From an uncultured Chloroflexales bacterium (lineage in GTDB: Bacteria; Chloroflexota; Chloroflexia; Chloroflexales; Chloroflexaceae), in the NCBI GenBank assembly GCA_937918935.1, contig CAKZSI010000032.1:1-64000 (forward strand): a DNA stretch of 64,000 bases, in the 5' to 3' direction. The translations under genes were made by a program, and so were the position numbers. Shown piece after piece: positions 27,080 to 35,495 of the stretch. Within the stretch, counting starts at the first letter, position 1. Each line of letters begins with the position of its first letter. The notes beneath the pieces were generated by a model. It was not told the DNA's origin. It saw nothing but the letters and a program-made list of their open reading frames with translations, and ran no database searches.

Positions 27080-28117
27080 TCAGGTGTGCATCCAATCCAG
27101 GATGGCGGGCCACACCTCCTGGTGGGCGCGGCGCCCCACCAGCATGCCCAGGTGTTGCAGAACCACCCCCACATCGCCCTCGTACCACAGCACACGGGTA
27201 TCGGCGCTCCTCACCGCCGAATGAAACGGCACGACTGACTCGGGCGGGATAAGCGCCGAGTGCCGTTCGATGACGCTGATGAGCGGCGCCGTGATGGCGG
27301 ACGGCGTGGCGAGGCGCCCGCCGACGCTGAGCGTTCCCTCCATGAAGCGGTTTTCGCGGTACAGCAACTCCACCACCTCCTCGAAGAGCCGACGGGGCAG
27401 GGGTTGCTCGTCGAGGGTCCAGCGCATGACCCGCAGGTGGATGTTCAACGCTTCCGGGTCGGCCAGGCTGCGCCACCAGTCCGTCAGGCGTTCGCCCTCG
27501 AAGGTGGCGGGCGCGGTGAGGATGCTCACCGCGTTGAGAAAGGAACCCGGCACGTTCTCGGGCATGAGGGCGGTGAGGCTCCCGGCGCGGGGCGCGCGGG
27601 CCACCACGGGAGCGAAGGCGCCCGTGCCGGGGCCGAAGCGGAGCGGCGCGCTGAGCAGGACCAGGCCCCGCAGCCGTTCGGGATAAAGGGCTGCGTAGAT
27701 GGCCGCCAGCACCCCGCCCAGGGAATGACCGGCCACAAAGGTCGTCTGCGCGCCGGTCTCGGCGGCGATGGCCTCCTGGCAGGCCAGCAGATACTCAGCA
27801 GCGTATTCCGCCAGCCCCGCATCCTGCTCATCGGCCCCCGGTCGTTCCCACTGGATCAAATATGGCCGAATGCCGCGCCGGAGACAGTGCCGGATGACGC
27901 TGACCCCGGGCGCGAGGTCCCACAGGTAGGCGCGCTTGATCGGGGCTGGCACAATGAGCAAGACTGGCCCCGGGGCATCGGCTTCGGTGTAGGCCTTGAG
28001 CGTCAACGGCCGTGCCGCAAACACCACCCGGCACGGGGTTTCGATGGGCGCGAGGCCCGCCATATCGAGCCAGCGCCCGCGCGTGCGGCGCAGGCGGTCG
28101 ATCTGGTCGTAGATCAT
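27080..28117 (-). CDS. PhaC-like alpha/beta hydrolase
   Basis: 345 residues. The region LLIVPAPIKRAYLWDLAPGVSVIRHCLRRGIRPYLIQWERPG is the conserved opening of PHA-synthase/PhaC-like alpha/beta hydrolases. The nucleophile elbow is GHSLGG (Ser132), not the G-x-C-x-G of true PHA synthases, and the likely catalytic His lies in VVLQHLGMLVGRRAH near the end. It is therefore better viewed as a serine hydrolase, esterase or depolymerase of the PhaC-like group than as a polymer synthase. The ATG at 28117 follows AAAGGTG. No phaE, phaR or phasin gene is near. It is convergent with the response regulator gene. Confidence 0.78.
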   Translation of the reverse strand: MIYDQIDRLRRTRGRWLDMAGLAPIETPCRVVFAARPLTLKAYTEADAPGPVLLIVPAPIKRAYLWDLAPGVSVIRHCLRRGIRPYLIQWERPGADEQDAGLAEYAAEYLLACQEAIAAETGAQTTFVAGHSLGGVLAAIYAALYPERLRGLVLLSAPLRFGPGTGAFAPVVARAPRAGSLTALMPENVPGSFLNAVSILTAPATFEGERLTDWWRSLADPEALNIHLRVMRWTLDEQPLPRRLFEEVVELLYRENRFMEGTLSVGGRLATPSAITAPLISVIERHSALIPPESVVPFHSAVRSADTRVLWYEGDVGVVLQHLGMLVGRRAHQEVWPAILDWMHT

Positions 28118-28143
28118 GGCAGTGCACCTTTCGGCAGAGCTTT

Positions 28144-28164
28144 CGGAAGGGCGAAGCCCTTCCG
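28144..28164. other. Inverted repeat upstream of the hydrolase gene
   Basis: Perfect arms CGGAAGGGC and GCCCTTCCG with a GAA loop lie 27 bp upstream of the ATG at 28117, inside its probable leader. Similar GGGAGGGC/GCCCTCCC hairpins recur in intergenic DNA here. A degenerate copy of the GGGGAAACC palindrome lies at 28327-28344. Confidence 0.5.
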
Positions 28165-28483
28165 GCCTCCCCTACGGGGAGAAGTCTCGTTGAAGCACCA
28201 GGGGCCTGTTGGGATACCTCCCACAGAAGGGTCTGGGAGGGCGTTGCCTTCTCAATCCCTCTTTCCTCGCTGTAAAGCCGCGCGAAGCCCGTATATGCGC
28301 CACGAACCATCAGTTGGAGAAGGGCAGGGAAACCGGGTATCCCCACACCCCTACCGGTGGCAAAGGTTTTGAAGCCTTTGCCCTCCCGGACCTTCCCCTC
28401 CGGGTTAGTATACCCTGCGGGTGGAGAGCCGACAAATCAGCCCTGCCTGGAGGCGCAAGTGTGCGTGTTCGCGGCGCTTCTGG

Positions 28484-28489
28484 TACAAT
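28484..28489 (+). promoter_or_regulatory. Candidate extended -10 promoter for the second glycan block
   Basis: TGG followed by TACAAT, about 90 nt upstream of the ATG at 28579. No good -35 was seen, so the TGN extension would have to compensate. Confidence 0.35.
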
Positions 28490-28510
28490 CCTGCGAATGA
28501 AGCGGGAGGT

Positions 28511-28549
28511 GTAGAGGTATGGGGAAACCAGGTTTCCCCATACCTCTAC
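28511..28549. repeat. Dispersed palindromic repeat, longest perfect copy
   Basis: Core GGGGAAACCAGGTTTCCCC extended on both sides by GTAGAGGTAT and ATACCTCTAC, giving 19 bp perfect arms around one central base. It lies 29 bp before the start codon at 28579, so it should form a hairpin in the 5' leader of that mRNA. Confidence 0.85.
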
Positions 28550-28578
28550 ACCCATCCGCACCTGCCACGAGGAGACCT

Positions 28579-30999
28579 ATGACCAGTTCCGCTCCGGGCG
28601 AGGCGCTGTCGCGGGAGCGTGGCGCCGGTTCGGCTTTGAGCATACCGCGCATCGGCGATCTGCGGCCCTATCTGTGGCTGGCGCTGCTGACCGCGCTGGC
28701 GCTGACGGTGGCCTACGCTGCCCGTCCGGTGGTGCGCATTGACCTTGGCGGCGATCACGATGCGGTGTTCCTGCGCGGCTTCCATGGGCGCGAGATTGAC
28801 GCCGTCGGCGCAGCCGAGACGGCAGCCTGGCCGCCCGACGCGCCCGTGTTGAGGGTGCCGGGTCGCCGCGAGGGGGTCTGGATCGCCACGTTGCGGGCTG
28901 CGCCGGGCCAGGCGCCAGGCATGCTGCGCCAGGCGGCGGTGGCGGTGAATGGCGAGCGCGTGGACATGCCCCGTCGCGGCCCGGATTTCATCGTCGTCAA
29001 GGTGCCGCCGGAACTGGGCGCCGCCGAGACGCTGAGCTTCAGCCTGGTGGGGCCGCTGGTGGGCGACCCCGACCCGCCGTCCGGTCTCGTGGGGGAGGTG
29101 GAACTGGCCCCCGCGCGGACCTACCGCTGGTCCAGCGGGGAGGCCAGTATCACGCTGCCCAATCTGGGCCGGGGGGCCTGGACGCTGGATCTGGCGGTGG
29201 TGACGGCGCACCCCGACGGGCAGCCCGTGAACGCGGAGTTGTTCGTCAGCGACACACTCCTGGCGCGCTTGCCCGATAGCCCTGCGCCGCGCCGGGTGCA
29301 CCTGCTGGCCCCGGCGAGCCTGGTCCGCGACGGTACGCTGGAAATCACCCTGCGCTCGAATACCTATACCGACCCGCGCCCGCTGGGGGTGCTGGTGTCG
29401 CAGGTCACGGTGGCCCCGGCGGGGAACGCCGGCCTTGCCACGGCCGTGCCGCCCCTGGGGGGGCTGGGGTTGGCCCTGGTGACGGTGCTGGGGGCCTTTG
29501 CGGCCCTGCATCTGATTGTCGGCGGGAGACCCGAAGGTCGGCGGCGCGCGCCGCCGTACCTCTGGGCGGCCCTGGGGGTGGGCCTGGCCGCGCTGCTGGG
29601 GGCCTGGGCGCTGATGGCCCATCGCTTCCCGAGTAGCTTCATGCTGCCACGGCTGGCGTGGCTGGCGCTGTGGAGTGTGGCGCTCGCTGCGGCCCTGCGC
29701 CCGCTGACGGGCTGGCTCTTCCGCGCGGCGGGCTTCCCGCTCGACGCGCCCGCCGATGCCGCGGCCATCTCCGGGCGGCGCTTCCTCAGTCTGCTGTTGC
29801 TGTTCGTGATGGTCAGCTACTGGCTCAAAGCCATCGGTGCGCTGCACCCCTTCTTCGTCGCCATTGACGTCAACTGGCACATGACCCGCGCCCAGTGGAT
29901 CCTCGAAGGGCGCCTGCCGCTGCTCTACGGCACCAGCAGCCCGCTCAACGAGACGACTATGCCCACTGCCGAGTGGGGCGAGAATCGCCCGGTCATCCCC
30001 TACTCGCCGTGGTTCCACATGTTCGCCACGGTCTTTGCCTTCACCCCGATGTCAATGGACATGGCGGCGAACATGTTCAGCATCCTGATAGACAGCACGC
30101 GCATCATCCTGATCGCCCTGATCGCCCTGAAAGCCGGGCTGACCCGCCGCGGCGCGCTGATTGCCGGGGCGACCTATGCCGTGCTGCCCGTGGCCTTCCT
30201 GCTGCACTCCTGGGGCAACGTCCCCACCACCTTCGGCCTGTGGCTGACCCTGGTGTGCAATGCGGTCATCTTTGTCTGGTGGGAGCGGCTGGGCGAATGG
30301 CGGGTGATGGTGACGCTCTCGGTGCTGCTGCTGCTCACCTTTCTAATGTACACGGTCACCGGGGTGTTCATGGGCGTGTTCCTGGTGATCCTGACCTTGC
30401 TGGTGTGGTTGAACGGGTTGCGGGGTGGGTCCTGGGCGGCGCAGCGCGCCCGGCTCAGGCCCCTGTGGATCGCGGCGGGGGCGGCGATGGTCCTGGCGGT
30501 GCTGATCTACTATGGGCAGTACATCCCGCTGATTATCGCCCAGACCGTGCCGTACATGAAGACGGTCTTTACCCAGGGGCCGGAGAGCGTGGGCGTGGTA
30601 CGGCCGCCCTTCGGGCAGTACATGTGGAGCTACGTGCCCCACCTCGATTACCGCATCTGGCCGGGCGACTACCTTTACTACGGCATCGCCGTCCCTATGC
30701 TGTTCACCATTCCGGGGTTCTTTGCCCTGCGCCGCGAGCCGCTGCCCTGGCTGATCTTCGCCGCCTGGCTGACTGTGGCGACCCTGTTCATGTTCGCGGG
30801 CTACCGCATCTCGATGGTGGACAAGCAAGTGTTCTACATGCTCCCGGTGATGTGCGTCTGCTGGGCGATCTATGCCGACCGGATCTGGGAGCGCTGGTCC
30901 TGGGGGCGCCGGGTGGTGATCGCCGTGCTGCTCTACACCCTCTACGCCGCGGTGGACCAGTGGGTGCTGCGGATCGCCACGTCGCCGGTGGTGGGGTGA
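28579..30999 (+). CDS. GT-C-like membrane glycosyltransferase with outer beta domain
   Basis: 806 residues from the ATG at 28579, preceded by CGAGGAGA; a longer frame starts inside the palindromic repeat and is rejected. After a first span (about 27-45) comes a beta-rich extracytoplasmic region to about residue 290 (FLRGFHGREID, TYRWSSGEASITLPNLGRG, RPLGVLVSQVTV), then about twelve spans. The loop FFVAIDVNWHMTRAQWILEGRLPLLYGTSSPLNE carries the Asp and His/Arg expected of a GT-C active-site loop. The beta region resembles that in the 9781-12087 protein. First gene of the plus-strand glycan block. Probably transfers a lipid-linked sugar. Confidence 0.75.
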   Translation: MTSSAPGEALSRERGAGSALSIPRIGDLRPYLWLALLTALALTVAYAARPVVRIDLGGDHDAVFLRGFHGREIDAVGAAETAAWPPDAPVLRVPGRREGVWIATLRAAPGQAPGMLRQAAVAVNGERVDMPRRGPDFIVVKVPPELGAAETLSFSLVGPLVGDPDPPSGLVGEVELAPARTYRWSSGEASITLPNLGRGAWTLDLAVVTAHPDGQPVNAELFVSDTLLARLPDSPAPRRVHLLAPASLVRDGTLEITLRSNTYTDPRPLGVLVSQVTVAPAGNAGLATAVPPLGGLGLALVTVLGAFAALHLIVGGRPEGRRRAPPYLWAALGVGLAALLGAWALMAHRFPSSFMLPRLAWLALWSVALAAALRPLTGWLFRAAGFPLDAPADAAAISGRRFLSLLLLFVMVSYWLKAIGALHPFFVAIDVNWHMTRAQWILEGRLPLLYGTSSPLNETTMPTAEWGENRPVIPYSPWFHMFATVFAFTPMSMDMAANMFSILIDSTRIILIALIALKAGLTRRGALIAGATYAVLPVAFLLHSWGNVPTTFGLWLTLVCNAVIFVWWERLGEWRVMVTLSVLLLLTFLMYTVTGVFMGVFLVILTLLVWLNGLRGGSWAAQRARLRPLWIAAGAAMVLAVLIYYGQYIPLIIAQTVPYMKTVFTQGPESVGVVRPPFGQYMWSYVPHLDYRIWPGDYLYYGIAVPMLFTIPGFFALRREPLPWLIFAAWLTVATLFMFAGYRISMVDKQVFYMLPVMCVCWAIYADRIWERWSWGRRVVIAVLLYTLYAAVDQWVLRIATSPVVG

Positions 31000-31035
31000 T
31001 TTCGGATTGGATGAGGGCGTGGGAGGAAGGGGCGT

Positions 31036-31054
31036 GGGGAAACCAGGTTTCCCC
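31036..31054. repeat. Dispersed palindromic repeat
   Basis: Perfect GGGGAAACCAGGTTTCCCC in the 88 bp between two membrane-protein genes, 34 bp before the ATG at 31088. Confidence 0.8.
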
Positions 31055-31087
31055 CTCCTCCTTGCAATCGTGTTGAGGTAGCTGCGG

Positions 31088-32644
31088 ATGCTACGCAACC
31101 AGACTCTTCCTGTCGCAGCGCGCGTCTCGGTCCTTCCGGCGTGGCTCGGCCCGCGCCGGGCGCTGGCAGGGTTGCTGCTGGTCTTCAGCGCGCTGATCAT
31201 CGGCGCGGGGTCCTACAAGTACGCCTACTGGGGCCATGGCTTCGACATGGTGGACTTTCACATGCCGATCTGGGGCACGCTTCACGGGCGTTTTCTGCTG
31301 GTGTCGCGCTACAATTTTACCGATACGTTCATGGGGCTGGATGTGGCCCTGGGATTTCTGCCTGCCATCCCGTTTTACGCCCTGGTCCCCTCGGCCTACA
31401 CCCTGGTAGTGGTGCAGACGCTGCTGCTGGCCTCGGCGGCCATCCCGGTCTACCTGATCGCCCGTGACCGGCTGGGCCATTCCTGGGCCGGGGTGGGCCT
31501 TGCGGCGCTCTACCTGCTCTACCCTACGACGCAGTTCATGGCCATGGCCGCGCCGTTCCAGCCGCGGATCCCCGGGCTGGTGGCCTTTTTCTGGGCCTTC
31601 TGGTTCCTGGAGCGGCGGCGGCTCTGGCCCTACCTGCTGCTGCTGGGCCTGGCCATGCTCTCGCGCACCGACGCGGCGCTGGTGGCGGCGGCCTTCGGGA
31701 TCTACGCCGCCTTACGGCGCCTGCCCCGGGCCTACAGCGCCGTGCCGGTGATCGTGAGCCTGGTCTACTTCTACGTGGCAATCACCTACATCACGCCGCG
31801 CTTCTACAGCCTGGAGTTCCAGCCGGTACGGGTCGAGGCCCCCTTTGATCTGAACCGCGATTACAACGAGATGTGGCCCTGCGGGGTCAGCCCGCAGGCC
31901 TGTTACTACCTGCACCTGGGTGGCAGCCTGCCGGCGATCGTGAAGAACATCCTGACCCACCCGGTCGAGGTCTTCCTGTTCATGGTCCAGCCGCCGAAGC
32001 TGGCTTACCTGGCGCTGATGCTGGCCGGGCTGCTTTTCGTGCCGCTGTTCGCCCCGCGCGAGTTGCTACTGGCCGCGCCGATCCTGGCGATCAACCTGCT
32101 CTCCAACCGGGTCTACCAGTACGTGATCACCGAGCAGTACCAGATCCTGGCCATTCCGGGGATGGTAATCGCGGCGATGTACGGGGCGGCGTGGCTGTGG
32201 GAGCGCGCCCGCGGGCGCCTGGCCAATCCATCGCGGGCGGGGGCGGTCGCTATGGCGGCCATGGTCGCGCTGGTGGCGCTGGTGAACCTGCCGCTGAAGA
32301 ACCCGGTCATTTCGGCCCTGCGCAACCCGGAGCGCCCGGAGCGGGTGGCGCTGATGGAGCGGATGAAGGCGCAGATCCCTCCTGATGCGGTGGTGGCGGC
32401 GACGTCGTTCCTGGCGCCACATCTGCTGCCGCGCGAGGCGATCTACTTCATCCCTGGCGGCAAGATGCACCACCAGGTGGACGAGGCCGAGTATGCCTTC
32501 ATTGATCTGCGGGCCAGCGGCCTGCGCGCCGAGGCCGCGCGGGGCAACGACATCGTCGCGCGCCTGCGCGCCGACCCGGCGTGGACGGTGGTGCATGAGG
32601 AGGATGATCTGCTGTTGTTGAGGAAGAAGCGAGGGAGATTTTAG
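31088..32644 (+). CDS. DUF2079-family multi-pass membrane protein
   Basis: 518 residues with about ten spans. The first outer loop has YWGHGFDMVDFHMPIWGTLHGRFL, where the G-x-D-x-x-x-x-x-Q/P-x-x-W pattern and following RYNFTDTF correspond to DUF2079, a family of GT-C-like predicted transferases. The ATG at 31088 has GAGGTAG upstream. The terminal 100 residues are soluble and end in a basic KKRGRF. Likely acts on a lipid-linked or surface glycan like its neighbours; no reaction is established for this family. Confidence 0.8.
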   Translation: MLRNQTLPVAARVSVLPAWLGPRRALAGLLLVFSALIIGAGSYKYAYWGHGFDMVDFHMPIWGTLHGRFLLVSRYNFTDTFMGLDVALGFLPAIPFYALVPSAYTLVVVQTLLLASAAIPVYLIARDRLGHSWAGVGLAALYLLYPTTQFMAMAAPFQPRIPGLVAFFWAFWFLERRRLWPYLLLLGLAMLSRTDAALVAAAFGIYAALRRLPRAYSAVPVIVSLVYFYVAITYITPRFYSLEFQPVRVEAPFDLNRDYNEMWPCGVSPQACYYLHLGGSLPAIVKNILTHPVEVFLFMVQPPKLAYLALMLAGLLFVPLFAPRELLLAAPILAINLLSNRVYQYVITEQYQILAIPGMVIAAMYGAAWLWERARGRLANPSRAGAVAMAAMVALVALVNLPLKNPVISALRNPERPERVALMERMKAQIPPDAVVAATSFLAPHLLPREAIYFIPGGKMHHQVDEAEYAFIDLRASGLRAEAARGNDIVARLRADPAWTVVHEEDDLLLLRKKRGRF

Positions 32645-32830
32645 ATTTTGGATTTTGGATTTTTGGTTGGTGATTGGGTGTGGTGGGTTTGGAGGGGTGG
32701 ATGGTGGCGTGGCGCCGGATGCGACCATCGTTCCGACGACCCACCCGCGTGGTGCAAATGGCGGAAATGAGGATCCCACACCATGTCTCAACCCCCAATC
32801 CAAAATCCAAAATCTCAAATCCAAAATCCC
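32641..32830. repeat. Inverted pair of ATTTTGGATT-type repeats
   Basis: GATTTTGGATTTTGG lies at 32644-32658, and the inverted form (AATCCAAAATCCAAAATC) lies at about 32797-32814 with one more unit to 32830. The right-hand copy lies inside the next gene and encodes its residues PIQNPKSQIQNP. Confidence 0.65.
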
Positions 32831-34906
32831 TACATCCCCCTCCTCCTGGCCTACCTGCTCCTGGCCCTCTGGCTTACCTGGCCGGCGGCGGCTGCATTCG
32901 GCAGCCAGTACTTCACCGGCGGCGAGCGGATCTTCTTCTTCCCCGACACACCCGACGCGCCGCAGAATATCTGGAACTTCTGGTGGGCCGCCCGCGCCCT
33001 GGACGCGGGCCGCAGCCTGTGGTTCGCCGATCTGCTCTACTACCCCGAGGGGGTGCAGATGGCCCTGCAGACCCTCAACCCCCTCGCGGTGACGCTGGCC
33101 CTGCCGGTGACCCTGACCCTCGGCCCCACGGCGGCCTATAACCTGACGGCGATTGTCGCTGTGGCCCTGACAGGCTATGCCGGCTTCTGGCTGGCGCGCG
33201 CGTTCGCGCCGGGGGTGGTCGGGCCGTTCCTCGCCGGGGCATTGCTCGCCGCCGCGCCCTTTCATATCGCCAAGCTCGACTCGGGCCAGTTGAACTTCGT
33301 TACCATGCAGTGGCTGGTGCTGTTCATGCTGGCGTTCGTGCATCTGTGCCGCGGGCAGGGCCGCCGGGGGCCGCCGCTGGCGGCGCTGGCCTACGGGGCG
33401 GTGCTCTACACCGACTGGTACTGGGCGCTGGTGGGGGCGGCCTTCGCCGCCGTGTGGGCCGGGCTGAGTATGATCGGCGCGGCGCGCCCACGGGCGCTGC
33501 TGGTGCGCTGCCTGGCCTTTGGCGCGCTGAGCCTCGCCCTGGCGCTGCCGTTGCTCGCGGCGGCGCGCGCGGCGGGCGAGAGCCTCCCGCGCGAGCCCAA
33601 TGAGATGTGGCTGGCCTATACCCTGGGCTACTCCGCCGACGCACTGGGGCTGTTCTTCCCCGCCGCGCGCCATCCCCTCTGGGCTGCGCCCGTCGAACGC
33701 TTCCTGGTCAGCGTCGCGCCCCTCTCGATCACCGAGGGCTCCTATACTGCCGCTGGCTGGACCCTGCTGGCCCTGGCGATTCCCGGCATGATCTGGTATG
33801 GCCGCAGGCACTGGCGCTTGCTGGTGGTGGCCCTGCTGGCCTGGCTGCTGGCGGTTGGCCCGACCCTGCACGTGCTGGGGCACGACACCGGGCTGCCGAT
33901 GCCCTACCGCCTGTTCCAGTTCCTGCCGCTGCTCGGTACGGCGCGGCGGCCCAATCTCTTCGGGGTGATTACTATCGTGGTTGCGGCGGTGTTCGCCGCG
34001 CTGGCCCTGAATAGCCTGCGCGAGCGTCTGGCGCCGCGAGGCTTTGCGCGGCTCCTCGTCGCGGTCGCCGCGCTGGGGGCGCTGGAACTGTGGCCCCCGG
34101 CGCGCGTGCCCAACGTCCTGCCGCGCCCCGAGGTGTTCACGCGCATCGCCGCCGAGCCGGGCGTCGTGGTGGACCTGCCGCTGGAGCGGGGTACCGACAG
34201 CCGCACCTTGATCCACCAGATGGTCCACGGGCAGCCCATTCTGCGGGGCTACGTGGCGCGCCCGCCGGTGTATCCGACCCTGGCCCACAGCCCGTTGCCG
34301 GCGCAGTTTGGCCAGACGCGCGTCTGGCCGGACGATGACATCGTTGCTCTCGACCCGGAGGCGCTGGCGGTGATGCAGTGCTACTACCGGCTGCGATACC
34401 TGGTGCTTGAGCCAGGGGCACTGACGGCGGAGCAGGAGGCGGCGGTCCTCGAAGTGGCGGCGCGGCTGAATGGCGCCCCACTCGAACCCTGGTACACCGA
34501 CGCGCACTTCCGCGCCTACCGCCTGCCCCTGCACGCCGACCGCTGTGCGCCGTTTGTGTTCCTGGGCACTGGCTGGAACAGCCGCGAGGGCCAGGGCGAG
34601 ACGGTCTGGCGCTGGAGCACCGGGCGCAGCGAGCTGTACCTGGTCAACCCCGAGGCTGAACTGCGGGCGGTGACGCTGGATCTGCTGGCCGAGGGCCGCG
34701 AAGAGGGCCAGCCCCTGACGATCCGGCACGCCGGGCGCGTGGTGGCCGAGCTGCGTCTCGCGCGGCCGCTGCGGCGCTACCGCGTTACGCTCCTGGCTCC
34801 GCCGGGCCAGAGCCGGTGGGAGTTGCTGACCCCGGCAGCGCCCGACCCGGCCAGCAACCGCGAGGTAGGTTTCGCTGCGCGGGCGGTGAAGGTGGTGGGT
34901 CTTTGA
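32783..34906 (+). CDS. GT-C-like membrane protein, WNxWW family (paralogue B)
   Basis: 707 residues. The N-terminus MSQPPIQNPKSQIQNP is encoded by dispersed repeat sequence and precedes the first span (YIPLLLAYLLLALWLTW). The outer loop has DAPQNIWNFWW and the following LLYYPEGVQMALQTLNP, then about ten spans. The C-terminal beta domain (LGTGWNSREGQGETVWRW...LYLVNPEAE) matches those of the genes at 13060, 36353 and 44817. Only a weak ribosome binding site (GAGG) precedes the ATG. No downstream start gives an intact first span, so the repeat-encoded leader is probably translated. Role inferred as a surface-glycan transferase. Confidence 0.72.
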   Translation: MSQPPIQNPKSQIQNPYIPLLLAYLLLALWLTWPAAAAFGSQYFTGGERIFFFPDTPDAPQNIWNFWWAARALDAGRSLWFADLLYYPEGVQMALQTLNPLAVTLALPVTLTLGPTAAYNLTAIVAVALTGYAGFWLARAFAPGVVGPFLAGALLAAAPFHIAKLDSGQLNFVTMQWLVLFMLAFVHLCRGQGRRGPPLAALAYGAVLYTDWYWALVGAAFAAVWAGLSMIGAARPRALLVRCLAFGALSLALALPLLAAARAAGESLPREPNEMWLAYTLGYSADALGLFFPAARHPLWAAPVERFLVSVAPLSITEGSYTAAGWTLLALAIPGMIWYGRRHWRLLVVALLAWLLAVGPTLHVLGHDTGLPMPYRLFQFLPLLGTARRPNLFGVITIVVAAVFAALALNSLRERLAPRGFARLLVAVAALGALELWPPARVPNVLPRPEVFTRIAAEPGVVVDLPLERGTDSRTLIHQMVHGQPILRGYVARPPVYPTLAHSPLPAQFGQTRVWPDDDIVALDPEALAVMQCYYRLRYLVLEPGALTAEQEAAVLEVAARLNGAPLEPWYTDAHFRAYRLPLHADRCAPFVFLGTGWNSREGQGETVWRWSTGRSELYLVNPEAELRAVTLDLLAEGREEGQPLTIRHAGRVVAELRLARPLRRYRVTLLAPPGQSRWELLTPAAPDPASNREVGFAARAVKVVGL

Positions 34907-34967
34907 TTTTGGATTGGGGGCGGGAGGTGAGGGCGCAGGGCTCGGGGGCGAGGCGCCCGCCCCGTGG

Positions 34968-34973
34968 TACAAT
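34968..34973 (+). promoter_or_regulatory. Candidate extended -10 for the small gene pair
   Basis: TGG followed by TACAAT, 43 nt upstream of the ATG at 35016, in the 109 bp gap after the glycosyltransferase gene. No good -35 was found. Confidence 0.35.
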
Positions 34974-35015
34974 AGCCGGTATGGTAGAACGGTGTTTGTG
35001 CGTGCGAGTGTCGGC

Positions 35016-35249
35016 ATGTACTTCGACATCATTAGCGACATTGCCGATATCGAGACAATCGCCGTGGATCGTGGCATCCGTGAACTGGCGCGATTGCAGA
35101 AACGTTACGGCCGCGGGAGGTGGCGCAAGCGAAAAGGGATCGCGCCCGTTCGTCTGGCTGATGGCACGGCCCGAATCGCCGAACTGCACTGGTATGAGGC
35201 AACCGGCATTGGTCGCAAGGAATACAAGATTAAGCGTTTTCTGGATTAA
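35016..35249 (+). CDS. Small conserved-type protein of unknown function (pair member 1)
   Basis: 77 residues from the ATG: MYFDIISDIADIETIAVDRG, then a very basic stretch KRYGRGRWRKRKG, VRLADGTARIAELHWYEATGIGRKEYKIKRFLD. Codon use looks like a real gene, and the ending is typical of a short family I recall from cyanobacteria and Chloroflexota but cannot name. An in-frame GTG at 34992 would add VFVRASVG. No signal peptide or span. It ends 3 nt before the next small gene, so the two are translated together. The basic patch could bind nucleic acid, but there is no direct evidence. It resembles toxin-antitoxin pairs in size and spacing only. Confidence 0.6.
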   Translation: MYFDIISDIADIETIAVDRGIRELARLQKRYGRGRWRKRKGIAPVRLADGTARIAELHWYEATGIGRKEYKIKRFLD

Positions 35250-35252
35250 GCC

Positions 35253-35489
35253 ATGATCCATCCACCCGCCACTGAGATCCGCTTCGCGATCTGCATTCAG
35301 AATGCCGAGTATGCCGCTTCATTGGAGCGGCGCAAGATTTACCAGATCCTTCCTGATGAGGATGCGGCCAGGCATCAGTTGGTGCGTGTCATTGACGAGT
35401 CTGGCGAGGATTATCTCTACCCTGCGAACTACTTTGTACCGATCGAGTTGCCGCCGGCGATCAAAGACGCCTTATTCCAAGCAGCATAA
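35253..35489 (+). CDS. Small conserved-type protein of unknown function (pair member 2)
   Basis: 78 residues: EIRFAICIQNAEYAASLERRKIYQILPDEDAARHQLVRVIDESGEDYLYPANYFVPIELP. The middle (KIYQILPDEDA...VRVIDESGEDYLYPA) looks like a small beta-barrel, such as the short proteins often encoded next to toxins or regulators. Acidic overall, unlike its basic partner encoded 3 nt upstream, so the two may bind each other. No membrane or export signal. Function unknown. The methyltransferase gene follows 6 nt later, so the three may share a transcript. Confidence 0.6.
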   Translation: MIHPPATEIRFAICIQNAEYAASLERRKIYQILPDEDAARHQLVRVIDESGEDYLYPANYFVPIELPPAIKDALFQAA

Positions 35490-35495
35490 TCCGGT

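Noticed and set aside
27080-28117. PHA synthase phaC
   Set aside because: The nucleophile motif is GHSLGG with serine, and no phaE, phaR or phasin gene is near.
28519-28578. Peptide MGKPGFP... as an N-terminal extension or separate gene
   Set aside because: The same peptide appears wherever the GGGGAAACC palindrome is read in frame, so it is a translation of the repeat. A good ribosome binding site precedes the ATG at 28579.
32066-35077. A 1003-codon minus-strand frame
   Set aside because: Antisense to the DUF2079 and WNxWW genes; Arg/Gln-rich and without recognisable motifs.
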